Source: Rhizobiales bacterium CCH10-E5
GTDB lineage: Bacteria; Pseudomonadota; Alphaproteobacteria; Rhizobiales; Beijerinckiaceae
Length of the DNA stretch: 64,000 nucleotides
Direction of reading: 5' to 3'
Assembly (NCBI GenBank): GCA_001556125.1
Contig: LSIG01000035.1
Span: 61,566-125,565 of the forward strand
Made by a program: the position numbers and the translations under genes. Positions 1 through 11,264 of this stretch are shown here, one piece after another. Numbering within the stretch: position 1 is the first letter of the stretch; each line of letters starts with the position of its first letter. The notes beneath the pieces are model-generated. The model was not told where the DNA came from. It worked only from the letters and a program-made list of their open reading frames with translations, and did no database searches.

Positions 1-45
1 TGGAACGAAGGCGCGATAGGCTGGACCCCTCCCGGAGCATTCCGC

Positions 46-417
46 ATGATCGTCGCTCTCACCCTGCTGCTCACCTGCCAGCTCGTCGGCGAAGCGCTGG
101 CGCGACTTCTCGCGCTGCCGGTGCCGGGGCCGGTCATCGGTCTCGTGTTGCTCTTTCTCGGCCTGCGCTGGCGGCCCTCGGCAGCTCTGGATGGCGCGCC
201 ATTGGCGACGGTGGCGGGCGTGCTGCTCGCTCATCTCTCCCTGCTGTTCGTTCCGGCCGGAACCGGGATCGTCCGCCACGCCGGCGCGCTGCTCGCCTAT
301 GGTCCAGGCCTGCTGACCGCACTCGTCCTCTCGACCGCGCTGACGCTGGCCGTCACCGCCTTCGTCTTCGTCAAGGTCGCCGCGCTGGTTGGCAGTCGAC
401 CGGACCCCACCCCGTGA
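46..417 (+). CDS. CidA/LrgA family membrane protein
   Basis: A 123-residue, almost wholly hydrophobic protein with about four predicted membrane segments, matching the size and pattern of CidA/LrgA holin-like proteins. The family acts in the inner membrane with an LrgB partner; in other bacteria the pair is linked to murein hydrolase control and export of small metabolites such as pyruvate. The next gene starts inside its last codons (GTGA overlap at 414), so the two are translationally coupled and probably form one complex. The substrate cannot be read from the sequence. Confidence 0.85.
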   Translation: MIVALTLLLTCQLVGEALARLLALPVPGPVIGLVLLFLGLRWRPSAALDGAPLATVAGVLLAHLSLLFVPAGTGIVRHAGALLAYGPGLLTALVLSTALTLAVTAFVFVKVAALVGSRPDPTP

Positions 418-1142
418 CGGCGCCGGATCTGACGCGCGTCGAGACGCTCTGGGTCTATCTCGCCGCCGACCCGCTTCTCTGGCTGACGGTGACGCTGGCG
501 GCCTATGTCGTCGCAGAGCGGATCTCCGCCCGTTTCGGGCGCCACCCGCTCGCCAACCCCGTGCTGATCGCCGTCGCCCTTCTCGCCGCGATCCTGACGG
601 CGACGCGCACGCCCTTCGAAACCTATTTCCAGGGCGCGCAATTCGTCCATTTTCTGCTCGGCCCGGCCACTGTCGCGCTCGCTCTCCCCCTGCACCGTCA
701 CTGGCCACTGGTGCGCAAGGCTGTGCTGCCGATTCTGGCCGCGCTCCTCGCCGGCGCCCTGACCGCTGTGGTCAGCGCCGTTGGCGTCGCCGCCGCCTTC
801 GGGATCCCGCAGCCGATGCTGGCCGCCCTCGCGCCGAAGTCGGTCACGGCGGCGATCGCCATGGGCATTTCCCGAGAGATCGGCGGCGAGCCCTCGCTGA
901 CGGCGACGCTGGTGATTGCGACCGGCATCCTCGGCGCCGTGATGGTGACGCCGCTGATGGTCGCCCTCCGCTGCACCGACTGGCGCGCACGCGGTTTCGC
1001 AGCGGGGCTTGCGGCGCATGGCATCGGCACGGCACGCGCCTTCCAGGTCAATCCTGTGGCCGGCGCTTTCGCCGCCATCGCGATGGGGCTGAACGGGCTT
1101 GTCACGGCGGCGCTCGTGCCGCTTATCCTGCGTCTCTTCTGA
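414..1142 (+). CDS. LrgB family protein
   Basis: A 242-residue polytopic membrane protein with the LrgB signature region rich in Gly and Ala, including PKSVTAAIAM followed by SREIGGEPSL and the late AHGIGTARAF motif. LrgB works with the LrgA/CidA subunit encoded immediately upstream, which it overlaps by four bases. It starts with GTG. Length and motif order are normal for the family, so the pair looks intact. A role in overflow-metabolite export or autolysis control is family knowledge, not shown here. Confidence 0.9.
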   Translation: MTAPDLTRVETLWVYLAADPLLWLTVTLAAYVVAERISARFGRHPLANPVLIAVALLAAILTATRTPFETYFQGAQFVHFLLGPATVALALPLHRHWPLVRKAVLPILAALLAGALTAVVSAVGVAAAFGIPQPMLAALAPKSVTAAIAMGISREIGGEPSLTATLVIATGILGAVMVTPLMVALRCTDWRARGFAAGLAAHGIGTARAFQVNPVAGAFAAIAMGLNGLVTAALVPLILRLF

Positions 1143-1157
1143 TCCGGAGCCTTTCCT

Positions 1158-1943
1158 TTGCGCATCGCCACCTGGAACGTGAACTCGGTCCGCCAGCGGC
1201 TCGGCCACCTGCTGGATTTCCTGAAGGAGGCGCAGCCCGATGCGCTCTGCCTACAGGAGATCAAATGCGTCGATGCCGATTTCCCGCGTCGCGAGATCGA
1301 GGAGGCCGGGTGGCAGGTCGAGACCCACGGCCAGAAGACCTTCAACGGCGTCGCGATCCTGTCGCGGGCGAAGCTCGAGGACGTCCGCCGCGGGCTGCCG
1401 GGCGACGATTCCGACGAGCAGGCGCGCTATCTGGAGGGCGTGCTGCCGCTCGGTAATGGCGTCGTCCGGCTGGCCTCGATCTATCTGCCGAACGGCAACC
1501 CGCCGAACACCGAGAAGTATCCTTACAAGCTCGGCTGGATGAAGCGGCTGGCCGCCCATACGCGGATGCTGCTCGCCCATGAGGAGCCGCTGGTGCTGGC
1601 CGGCGACTACAATGTGATCCCCGAGCCGCGTGACGCGCGCGACCCCGCCGCCTGGGTCTCGGACGCACTCTTCTTGCCGCAGACCCGCTCGGCCTTTCGC
1701 GACCTGATCAATCTCGGGCTCACCGAGGCCCTGCGCGCCACCACCGACGACGCCGGACTGTACACATTCTGGGACTATCAGGCCGGCGCCTGGCAGCGGA
1801 ACAACGGCATCCGCATCGACCATCTTTTGCTCTCGCCGCAGGCGGCCGACAGGCTGGATGGAGTCCAAATCGCCAAACATGTCCGCGGTTGGGACAAGCC
1901 TTCGGACCATGTGCCCGTGATGGTGGAGCTGCGTGCGGCGTGA
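1158..1943 (+). CDS. xth: Exodeoxyribonuclease III (AP endonuclease)
   Basis: A 261-residue enzyme of the ExoIII/EEP fold that repairs abasic sites and 3'-blocked ends in base excision repair. Expected residues are visible: N7 in the opening ATWNVNS, metal-binding E34 in LQEIK, Y109 in IYLPNGNP, D150 and N152 in GDYNV, D221 in RIDHLLL, and the catalytic D250-H251 pair in SDHVPV. The chosen start is TTG at 1158, because the protein begins MRIATWNVNS exactly as homologues do and no ATG fits. It lies 15 bases after lrgB on the same strand. Confidence 0.95.
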   Translation: MRIATWNVNSVRQRLGHLLDFLKEAQPDALCLQEIKCVDADFPRREIEEAGWQVETHGQKTFNGVAILSRAKLEDVRRGLPGDDSDEQARYLEGVLPLGNGVVRLASIYLPNGNPPNTEKYPYKLGWMKRLAAHTRMLLAHEEPLVLAGDYNVIPEPRDARDPAAWVSDALFLPQTRSAFRDLINLGLTEALRATTDDAGLYTFWDYQAGAWQRNNGIRIDHLLLSPQAADRLDGVQIAKHVRGWDKPSDHVPVMVELRAA

Positions 1944-1958
1944 CGCGCACCCGCAGTT

Positions 1959-2321
1959 CTACTCGGCCGCGCCCCGTTTCACGCCAGCCTTGATGAACAC
2001 CTTGAACGGCGTGGTGCCGGAGGCATCGCTGTCGAGCGACCGCCACTGTCCGTTGGTGCAGAGAATGCCGCCTTGGGTCTCGACCGCGTCAAAAACGATG
2101 GTGTTGCGGTAGACCGTACCGTTGGGCTCGATCGCACGGAAGTTCGTGCTGCAGCGCCCATCGGCAACGACCGGATCGTAGTCATGGATCATGATGCCGC
2201 CCCCGCCCGTGCTCGGGAAGGGATCGGTCAGGACCGGCCAGTTCTCATAAGCGACATCGCCCAGGCTCGGAGCACTCGGCAGCGCGAGAAGCGCGGCGAG
2301 GATGGCGGCGGGGATGCGCAT
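1959..2321 (-). CDS. Hypothetical exported protein
   Basis: A 120-residue protein with a clear N-terminal signal peptide (hydrophobic stretch ending around residues 20-22) and a small mature domain with two cysteines (in DGRCSTN and ILCTNGQ) that could form one disulfide in the periplasm. I do not recognise the family. It converges on xth with only 15 bases between the stops. A GGAG sequence lies about 11 bases before the ATG, supporting this start. No function is assigned. Confidence 0.65.
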   Translation of the reverse strand: MRIPAAILAALLALPSAPSLGDVAYENWPVLTDPFPSTGGGGIMIHDYDPVVADGRCSTNFRAIEPNGTVYRNTIVFDAVETQGGILCTNGQWRSLDSDASGTTPFKVFIKAGVKRGAAE

Positions 2322-2401
2322 GGAACGACACTCCGGTTGACGGAGCCGTTACGCGGCGTTCGCGCGGCCGGATGCGACTGGCGTCCGAAAAATGGGGTGA
2401 G

Positions 2402-3335
2402 TCAGCGCTGTGGCGCGCGCGCGCCGGCGACCTGCTGACGCTCGATCAGAGCGAGCGCCGCCGTGCGGTCGCTGGCGGAAGCCGTCGAGAACGCGGTGTC
2501 GTGGCGCTCGATGATCCAGGTCTCGCGGTCGGGATCGGCGCTCTCGCGCGCGAGCGACAGCCACATCAGTCCGAGCACCGGCTGCCGTGGCACACCCTCG
2601 GCCCCGCGCAACAGCATGTCGCCGAAGACGGCGCGGGCCGGCGCATAGCCCTTCTCGGCCGAAAGCTTCATCCAGCGCGCCGCCTGGCGGGCGTCGCGAC
2701 GGGTGCCCTGCCCGTTCATGTAGAGCCGGCCGAGATTGTACTGCCCCTCCGGGTCGCCGAAATAAGAGGCCGCGTAATGGAACATGTCGAAGGCGCGGTC
2801 GATGTTCGGGCGGACATAGCTGCCCTTAATGCCGTCCATGAAATAGCCACCGAGCGCGACGAAGGCGCTGCCGACGATGCGGCCATTGGCAGTACCGGGA
2901 ATCGCATCGGCGTTCTCGTCCGCGATCTTCGAGAAATACTCGAAGGCCTTGAGATCGTTGGTGGGCACACCCTCGCCGCCGGCATACATCCGGCCGAGCT
3001 TGAACTGTGCCGTCAGATGGCCCTGCGCGGCCGCATATTCGAGCGCGCGTACGGCACCTGCCTGATTGCCGGCGGTGGAGTCGCGCATCCAGGCCCGGAT
3101 CGCATCGCGCGCACTGCTGAAGGGCACGAGCGGCAGCGCCGTATGGGCGGCCGGGGCATCGGGAGACGGAGCGAGGCTCGCGGCGCCCGCGGAGGGCGCG
3201 TCGAGGGCGCCGGGCTCGGGAAGCGCGACGCCGGGAATCGGCCGGGGCGGAACCGGACCACGAGCGCCCATGGCGTCCTGCGCCCAGGCGGCCTGCTGGC
3301 CGCCCAGGACGAGGAGCAATGCTGCGATCGTGGTC

Positions 3336-3349
<14 letters not shown>
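2402..3349 (-). CDS. Sel1/TPR repeat exported protein
   Basis: A 315-residue protein with a signal peptide (cleavage likely after AWAQ near residue 24), a Pro/Ala-rich linker to about residue 75, then several Sel1-like repeats. Recognisable repeat cores are [28 protein letters not shown] and a degenerate [11 protein letters not shown]. Sel1 repeats form alpha-solenoids that scaffold protein interactions, often at the envelope. The ATG at 3349 overlaps the last 14 bases of ilvD on the same strand, so translation is probably coupled, though no metabolic link is evident. Confidence 0.8.
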
Positions 3350-5066
<1,717 letters not shown>

Positions 5067-5192
5067 CGTCTTTTTCCTCGTTCCACCCTGCGCTGTGACG
5101 CGCGCGGCAGATGTGCCACGCAGGCCAAGCCGGGCGCAACGCCGCCCTACCCCTCCAAAGACGCGCCGAGCCGCGTCCACCGCACCGGACAC

Positions 5193-5234
5193 AGACTTTA
5201 ATTCGTCTATATCTCAGAGACTTATCGCGTCTCT
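5193..5234 (-). promoter_or_regulatory. Tandem inverted repeats upstream of ilvD
   Basis: Two operator-like inverted repeats stand side by side: AGAC-N8-GTCT (5193-5208) and AGAGAC-N7-GTCTCT (5216-5234). On the minus strand a TATAGA hexamer at 5206-5211 could serve as a -10 element for ilvD, so a bound regulator would cover the promoter. The start codon is about 130 bases downstream. The rest of the 5067-5360 spacer shows nothing else clear. The cognate factor is unknown. Confidence 0.4.
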
Positions 5235-5360
5235 TAGCTGCGGGCGCTTTGTGGCGGGATCGCGGCGGTTCCCTCGGCAGCACGGGCAGTCGGCGCAATC
5301 CGTGGAACTGTTGCGCCGATGTCACAAACCGGCGTCCCCGCCGCTGCCGATCGCAGCTCT

Positions 5361-5942
5361 TCAGAGCACCATCGGCAGCACGAAGAAGCCGCCGACGATG
5401 ACCACCACCAGCGCCAGTGCCGTCATCGGCAGGTGCCTTTCGATGAAGATGCGGATGTCGTCGCCATAATAGCGCAGCGCGATGGCGATCATGGCGAAGA
5501 AGGTGACCCGCGAAATGATCATGCCGATCGTAAACTTCCACAGGTCGAAGTGCAGGAAGCCCGACATGATCGTCACGATCTTGAAGGGGATCGGCGTCAG
5601 ACCCTTGGTCACCAGAACCCAGAACCAGAAATCCTGCGAGGTCGCGATCAGCTCGGCCGCCTTGTCCTGCAGGCCGTAGATGCTGATCAGCCAGGAGCCG
5701 AGCGAGTCGTAGAGCAGCGCGCCGATGGCATAGCCGAGATAGCCGCCGAGCACCGCCCCCAGCGAGCAGACGCCGGCATAGAACCAGGCGCGGTCCGGCC
5801 TCGCGATGCACATCGGAATCAGCAGCGGGATCGGCGGCAGCGGACTGACCGAACTCTCGACGAAGGTCAGGAAGAACAGCAGCCAGGGGGCGGCCGGATG
5901 CGAGGAATAGGCAACCAGCCCGTCATAGGCGCGCTTCAACAT
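5361..5942 (-). CDS. YqaA/DedA-like (VTT domain) membrane protein
   Basis: A 193-residue inner-membrane protein of the YqaA branch of the DedA/SNARE-associated superfamily. It has FVESSVSPLPPIPLLIP near residue 35, a Gly-rich helix (GAVLGGYLGYAIG) and the TKGLTPIPFKIVTIMSG amphipathic motif near residues 114-130, typical of the re-entrant-loop core that handles lipids. The length is normal for YqaA. It lies on the same strand as ilvD but 294 bases upstream of it, so it is probably transcribed separately. Confidence 0.85.
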   Translation of the reverse strand: MLKRAYDGLVAYSSHPAAPWLLFFLTFVESSVSPLPPIPLLIPMCIARPDRAWFYAGVCSLGAVLGGYLGYAIGALLYDSLGSWLISIYGLQDKAAELIATSQDFWFWVLVTKGLTPIPFKIVTIMSGFLHFDLWKFTIGMIISRVTFFAMIAIALRYYGDDIRIFIERHLPMTALALVVVIVGGFFVLPMVL

Positions 5943-6097
5943 GGCGGAAGAACAACCGGTCTTGGGTTATCGGCGTCGAGATGCATGGCGGGCTTGCGCC
6001 CCACGCGCATCTAACCGTGTCACGGGAAGAATGCCAGAGATGTCTTGCAGTAACGTCAATTTGACGACGTCTGCACGGCCGAAAACGGGCGCGACGC

Positions 6098-7729
6098 TCA
6101 GGCGGGGCGCAGGCCGGGCCGCCCCGCTTCGACGATGAAGCTCGCCGCGGTCGCGACGCCGGCGCCTTTCTCGCTGACGCGGTCGAGGACGCGATAATCG
6201 GCCTGCCAGTGCTCCCGACCGACCCGATGGCGCAGATAGCCGCGCTGGTTGTTGAAATAGCGGATATGCGGGTTCTTCTGCAGTCCGACTCGCCCTGCGC
6301 GGGTCATCGGCGCGCCGTCGCCGCCGGAGCTGATCGACGTCGCGACGAACTCGACCCCGACAGTGGCCGAACCCGCATCGTCGAAATCGGCCTTTAGCTC
6401 GCCCGCCCAGTTCTGATGGATGTCCCCGGTGAGGACCACCGTGTTGGCCACCCCCGCCTCGCCGAGCGCGTCGAACAGCCGTCGCCGCGCGGCCGCCGCG
6501 CCGCCCCACTTGTCCATGTGGTACCGGGCCGTTCCGGTCTCGGGCGCACTGTCGAGGCGCATCATCATCACCTGCTGCGCCAGCACCGTCCAGCGCGGCG
6601 GCGGCAGGCGAAAACCATCGCGCAGCCACGCCTCCTGCGCAGGGCCGAGCATGGTGCGCTCGGGCGCCAGCGCCTCGGCACACCCCACCTGCCAGCCGTC
6701 GCCACAGGGCTGGTCGCTGCGGAACTGGCGCGTGTCGAGCACCTCGATCCGCGCGAGATCGCCGTAGCGGAAGCGCCGATAGGCCTGAATCGACGGCCCG
6801 TTCGGCAAGGCGCTGCGCCGTAGCGGCATGTGCTCGTACCAGGCCTGGAAGCCCGCCGCCCGTCGCAGCGCGAAGATCTCCGGTGGCACGCCCGCCTCTT
6901 CGGAGATGGCACCGGCCCAGTTGTTGTCGATCTCGTGGTCGTCGAAGGAGACCAGCCAGGGCGCCGAGGCATGGGCGGCCTGGAGGTCGGGGTCGAGCTT
7001 GTAGAGCGCGTAGCGGCGGCGATAGTCGGACAGCGCGTAGATCTCGTCGGGATCGCCCGGCATCACGCGCGCCACCGTCAGCGGGCGATCTCCCGGCCGG
7101 ATCGTGCGGTATTCGTAGATGTAGTCGCCGTAGTGGTAGATGAAATCGAAGCGCTCCTCTGCCGCATGACGGAAGGCCGTGAAGAAGCCGTCCTCATAGC
7201 GCTGGCAGCCGACCACGCCGAAGCGCATCGCCTCGACCGGGGCACCGGCAGCGGGAAAGGTCCGGGCGCGGCCGCTGACGCTGCGCACGCCGCCGCAGGT
7301 GAAGCGATAGGCATAGAAGCGGTCGGGCTGCAGGCCGGTCACCTCGACATGCACCGCATGGCCCAGCTCCGGTCGCGCCAGCCCGGTGCCCCGCTGCACG
7401 ACCCGGGTGAAGCCCCCGTCCTCGGCGACCTCCCAGGCGACCTCGACGCCCCGCATCGGCATGCCGCCATGCTCGGCCAGAGGTTCGGGTGCGAGTTTGG
7501 TCCAGATCACGAACCCATCCTCGGCCGGATCGCCCGAGGCGACGCCAAGCGAAAACGGGTCGGCCGCGAAGACCGGGTTCGTCCAGAGCCGCTGCGCCAG
7601 CACCGGCGGCGCCGCCAGCAGCAACCCTGACGCGGCCAGCCCCGTCAGCAGATGGCGGCGCGAGGGCGTTCCCTGCGCCGTGACGAAATCGCCGGGGTCG
7701 AAACGTCCGAAGGCGTCACGGCGGAACAT
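6098..7729 (-). CDS. phoD: PhoD-family alkaline phosphatase, Tat-exported
   Basis: A 543-residue metallophosphoesterase of the PhoD family, which hydrolyses phosphodiesters and monoesters outside the cytoplasm with Fe/Ca ions. A twin-arginine signal is visible (SRRHLLTG at residues 23-30, then a hydrophobic stretch ending in VLAQ). The N-terminal PhoD_N region has FSLGVASGDP, and the catalytic domain has YHYGDYIYEY, FDDHEIDNNW and LTGDIHQNW metal-binding motifs. No Pho box was identified. It sits 43 bases beyond the valS stop on the same strand, which does not by itself show co-transcription. Confidence 0.92.
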   Translation of the reverse strand: MFRRDAFGRFDPGDFVTAQGTPSRRHLLTGLAASGLLLAAPPVLAQRLWTNPVFAADPFSLGVASGDPAEDGFVIWTKLAPEPLAEHGGMPMRGVEVAWEVAEDGGFTRVVQRGTGLARPELGHAVHVEVTGLQPDRFYAYRFTCGGVRSVSGRARTFPAAGAPVEAMRFGVVGCQRYEDGFFTAFRHAAEERFDFIYHYGDYIYEYRTIRPGDRPLTVARVMPGDPDEIYALSDYRRRYALYKLDPDLQAAHASAPWLVSFDDHEIDNNWAGAISEEAGVPPEIFALRRAAGFQAWYEHMPLRRSALPNGPSIQAYRRFRYGDLARIEVLDTRQFRSDQPCGDGWQVGCAEALAPERTMLGPAQEAWLRDGFRLPPPRWTVLAQQVMMMRLDSAPETGTARYHMDKWGGAAAARRRLFDALGEAGVANTVVLTGDIHQNWAGELKADFDDAGSATVGVEFVATSISSGGDGAPMTRAGRVGLQKNPHIRYFNNQRGYLRHRVGREHWQADYRVLDRVSEKGAGVATAASFIVEAGRPGLRPA

Positions 7730-7772
7730 GCTGGCCTCCCCGACCGAGCTACCGACCCGAGCGGCGCAGCGA

Positions 7773-10592
7773 CTACGACAGCCGCGCCAGAGCCTCCGCG
7801 ATCTTCAGCTTGCGCGCTTCCGCCGCCGCCTTGCGCTCGCGGTTCTCCTCGACGATTTCTTCGGGCGCCCGCGCCATGAAGTCCGGATTGCCGAGCTTCC
7901 GGTCGACGGTCGCGATGTCCTGATCGAGCTTCGCCAGCTCCTTGGTCAGGCGGCCGCGCTCGACCTCGAGATCGATGATCCCGGCCAGCGGCAGCGCCGC
8001 GACCTCACCGCGCACGATGATCTGCGCCGACTGCGCCGGCGAGACGCTCTCGAATGCGATGTCGGACACCCGCGCGAGGCGCTGGATCATCGGGGCCCAG
8101 GCCTCGACCGTGGCACGCGTAGCCACCGAGGCGTTCACTAGCACCAGCGGCGCCTGCGTGCCGGTGGGCACATTGACCTCGGAGCGGACCGAGCGGATGT
8201 CGGAGATCAGGTCGACGACGAAGCCGATCTCGGCCTCCGCCGCTTCGTCCTTCAGCGCGGCGAGATCCGGCCAGCGGGTCAGGCAGACGAGCGACGCATC
8301 GCCAGCGGAGAGGACACGCGGAGCCCCCTCGCCCGCCTTCTGCGCCCAGAGCTCCTCGGTGAGGAAGGGCATGAAGGGATGCAGCAACTGGCAGATCAGG
8401 TCGATGACATGCGCGACCGTCGCCTGCGTCTCGGCCTTCTCCGACGGATCGACGCCCTCGCCCTGCAGCACCGGCTTGGCCAGTTCCAGATACCAGTCGC
8501 AGAACTGGTTCCAGACGAAGCGGTAGGCCGCGCCCGCCGCTTCGTTGAACTTGAAGCTCGGGATGCCCGCCGCGATGTCTTCGGCCGCGGTCGCCGCCTC
8601 GCTCAGGATCCAGCGGTTGAGCGGCAGCCTCACCTGCGCCGGGTCGAAGCCGGCGACACGGGCGCAGCCATTCATCTCGGCGAAGCGTGCCGCGTTCCAG
8701 ATCTTCGTCGCGAAGTTGCGGTAGCCCTCGACGCGCGAGGTTGCGAGCTTGATGTCGCGCCCCTGCGCCGCCATCGCCGCCAGCGTGAAGCGCAGCGCGT
8801 CCGCCCCGTACTGGTCGACCAGCGTCAGGGGATCGATGACGTTGCCCTTGGACTTCGACATCTTCGCGCCCTTCTCGTCGCGAACGATGGCGTGGATGTA
8901 GACGTCCCTGAACGGCACCTCGTCCATGAAGTTGAGGCCCATCATCATCATCCGGGCGACCCAGAAGAAGATGATGTCGAAGGCGGTGACGAGCGTTGCC
9001 GTCGGGTAGTAGCGCTTCAGCTCCGAAGTCTCGTCGGGCCAGCCGAGGGTCGAGAACGGCCAGAGCGCCGAGGAGAACCAGGTGTCGAGCACGTCCTCGT
9101 CGCGGGTGAGCTGGACCGCCCCGCCATAATGGCCGATCGCCTTGGCTTGGGCTGCGGCCTCCGATTCCGCGACGAAACATTCGCCATCGGGTCCGTACCA
9201 GGCCGGAATCTGGTGGCCCCACCAGAGCTGGCGCGAGACGCACCAGGGCTCGATGTTCTCCAGCCAGTCGTAATAGACCTTGGTCCAGTTCTCGGGTGTG
9301 AACTTCGTCCGCCCCTCCTGCACCGCCTTGAGCGCGCGGTTCGCCAGCGGCTTGACGTCGACATACCACTGGTCGGTCAGCCAGGGCTCGATTACCACGT
9401 CCGAGCGGTCGCCGTGTGGCACGGTGTTGGTGTTGGGCTCGATCTTGGCGAGGTAGCCGCGCTGCTCCATCAGGGCGACGACGGCCTTGCGCGCCGCGAA
9501 ACGGTCGAGCCCGTGCAGCGCCAGCGTCTCGCTATCGGGCGCGCTGCCGTCGAGGAAGGCTTCGTTCTCCGCCAGGAGGATGCGCGCCTCGCCGTCGAGG
9601 ATGTTGATCACCGCGAGCTTGTGGCGCTTGCCGACCTCGAAATCGTTGAAGTCGTGCGCCGGGGTGATCTTGACCGCGCCGGTGCCCTTCTCCGGATCGG
9701 CGTAATCGTCACCGACGATCGGGATGATGCGGCCGACGAGCGGCAGCACGGCGTTGCGGCCGATCAGGCTGCCGATCCGCTCGTTCTCCGGATGCACGGC
9801 GACGCCGGTGTCGCCCAGCATCGTCTCCGGCCGCGTCGTCGCGACCTGGATATAGGTCGAGGCGTCGTCGGCATCGTATGTCACGCCTTCGAGCGGATAG
9901 TTGAAATAGTAGAGGTGCCCGCCCGGGTCCTTGCTCAGGACCTTGTCGAGCTTGGCGGCGTCGAACGCATCCTCACTGCCGCGCTGCCATTTGAACGAGC
10001 CGGTCTTCTCGACCTGCACGACCTCGAGATCCGAAATCGCGGTCTGGAACTTCGGGTCCCAGTTCACCAGCCGCTTGGCGCGGTAGATCAGCCCCTGCTC
10101 GTGCAGGGCGACGAAGACCTTGAGGACGGCCTGGCTCAGCCCCTCATCCATGGTGAAGCGCTCGCGCGACCAGTCGCAGGAGGCCCCCAGACGTTTCAGC
10201 TGGTTGACGATCGTCCCGCCGGACTCCTCCTTCCAGGCCCAGACCTCGGCCAGGAAGGCCTCGCGGCCCATCGTGCGGCGATCGGTCTTGTTCTCGGCGG
10301 CAAGCCGGCGCTCGACGACCATCTGCGTCGCGATGCCGGCATGGTCGGTGCCCGGCTGCCAGAGCACGTCCTTGCCGCGCATCCGCTCGAAGCGGCAGAG
10401 CACGTCCTGAAGCGTGTTGTTGAGCGCGTGCCCCATATGCAGCGAGCCGGTGACGTTGGGCGGCGGGATTACGATGCAATAGGGCTCGGCGCCTGGCGCC
10501 GCGCCACGCCCCGCGGCGAAGGCATTCGCCTCTTCCCAGGCCTTGCTGATCCGTGCCTCGACGGCGGCCGGCTCGAATGTCTTGTCCATCAT
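7773..10592 (-). CDS. valS: Valine--tRNA ligase
   Basis: A 939-residue class I aminoacyl-tRNA synthetase charging tRNA-Val. It has the HIGH-type motif as HMGH (residues 52-55 in PPNVTGSLHMGHALNN), the editing (CP1) domain with TTRPETMLGD, the KMSKS loop near residue 575 (KMSKSKGNVID), the anticodon-binding domain (RFVWNQFCDWYLELAKP) and the C-terminal coiled-coil arm ending in AEARKLKIAEALARLS. It is a normal full-length bacterial ValS. It begins MMDK, so the exact ATG (10592 or 10589) is ambiguous. Confidence 0.97.
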   Translation of the reverse strand: MMDKTFEPAAVEARISKAWEEANAFAAGRGAAPGAEPYCIVIPPPNVTGSLHMGHALNNTLQDVLCRFERMRGKDVLWQPGTDHAGIATQMVVERRLAAENKTDRRTMGREAFLAEVWAWKEESGGTIVNQLKRLGASCDWSRERFTMDEGLSQAVLKVFVALHEQGLIYRAKRLVNWDPKFQTAISDLEVVQVEKTGSFKWQRGSEDAFDAAKLDKVLSKDPGGHLYYFNYPLEGVTYDADDASTYIQVATTRPETMLGDTGVAVHPENERIGSLIGRNAVLPLVGRIIPIVGDDYADPEKGTGAVKITPAHDFNDFEVGKRHKLAVINILDGEARILLAENEAFLDGSAPDSETLALHGLDRFAARKAVVALMEQRGYLAKIEPNTNTVPHGDRSDVVIEPWLTDQWYVDVKPLANRALKAVQEGRTKFTPENWTKVYYDWLENIEPWCVSRQLWWGHQIPAWYGPDGECFVAESEAAAQAKAIGHYGGAVQLTRDEDVLDTWFSSALWPFSTLGWPDETSELKRYYPTATLVTAFDIIFFWVARMMMMGLNFMDEVPFRDVYIHAIVRDEKGAKMSKSKGNVIDPLTLVDQYGADALRFTLAAMAAQGRDIKLATSRVEGYRNFATKIWNAARFAEMNGCARVAGFDPAQVRLPLNRWILSEAATAAEDIAAGIPSFKFNEAAGAAYRFVWNQFCDWYLELAKPVLQGEGVDPSEKAETQATVAHVIDLICQLLHPFMPFLTEELWAQKAGEGAPRVLSAGDASLVCLTRWPDLAALKDEAAEAEIGFVVDLISDIRSVRSEVNVPTGTQAPLVLVNASVATRATVEAWAPMIQRLARVSDIAFESVSPAQSAQIIVRGEVAALPLAGIIDLEVERGRLTKELAKLDQDIATVDRKLGNPDFMARAPEEIVEENRERKAAAEARKLKIAEALARLS

Positions 10593-10778
10593 CGCTTCGC
10601 TCGAACGGAAAACGGCCGGGGCTCGGCCCGGCCGGATAAATCTGAGGCCCGAAAGGTCGCCGGACTTAAGAGCGCAACCCGCCCCCCTGCGTCAACCGCT
10701 GGCGGCAACCGCGAGGTCGCGCCAAGGAACCAGCGCGGCCCCTGCCGGTTGAACCTGCAATCCAGCAGGAGCTTCACC

Positions 10779-11264
10779 ATGACCCATCACACCGACCAGA
10801 CTCAGGTCTGGGACCTCATCGACGATATCAAATTCGCGATGCTCGTGACCCATGACGGCGAGGGCGACGAGCTGCGCGCCCGCCCGATGCACGCCCATGG
10901 CGAGCGCGACGAGGACACGATCTACTTCCTGACCGATCGTCGCCACCACAAAGACGACGAGATCCGCATCAACGACAATGTCTGCGTCGCCTTCGCCGAC
11001 AACAGCGGCATGCGCTACGTCTCCGTCACCGGCACGGCGACCGTGGTCGACGACCGCGCCAAGGTGAAGGAGTTGTGGGACCCGAGCAACAAGGCCTTCT
11101 GGGACAGCGAAGACGATCCGAACATCCGCGTGTTGCGCGTGCGACCGTCCATGGCCGAGTTCTGGGCGAGCCCGGGCAAGATCGTCACCACGGTGAAGAT
11201 GGCTGCGTCAGCCCTCACCGGCGCCAAGCCCGATCTCGGCGTCAACCGCAAGGTGGCCCTGTGA
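10779..11264 (+). CDS. Pyridoxamine 5'-phosphate oxidase-fold general stress protein
   Basis: A 161-residue split-barrel flavin-binding-fold protein resembling the general stress FMN/F420-binding group (COG3871). Typical elements are the opening strand FAMLVTHDGEGDELRARPMHAH, TIYFLTDRRHHKDDEI, VCVAFADNSGMRYVSVTGTATVVDD and the late RPSMAEFWASPGK. Such proteins usually bind FMN; a specific reaction is not known. The start is the ATG at 10779 with AGGAG nine bases upstream. It diverges from valS, and its stop overlaps the next start by an ATGA. Confidence 0.85.
   Translation: MTHHTDQTQVWDLIDDIKFAMLVTHDGEGDELRARPMHAHGERDEDTIYFLTDRRHHKDDEIRINDNVCVAFADNSGMRYVSVTGTATVVDDRAKVKELWDPSNKAFWDSEDDPNIRVLRVRPSMAEFWASPGKIVTTVKMAASALTGAKPDLGVNRKVAL

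Noticed and set aside
8379..10700. Long plus-strand open frame antisense to valS that runs into the flavin-fold gene
   Set aside because: Only its last 161 codons (from 10779) encode a real protein; the rest mirrors valS.
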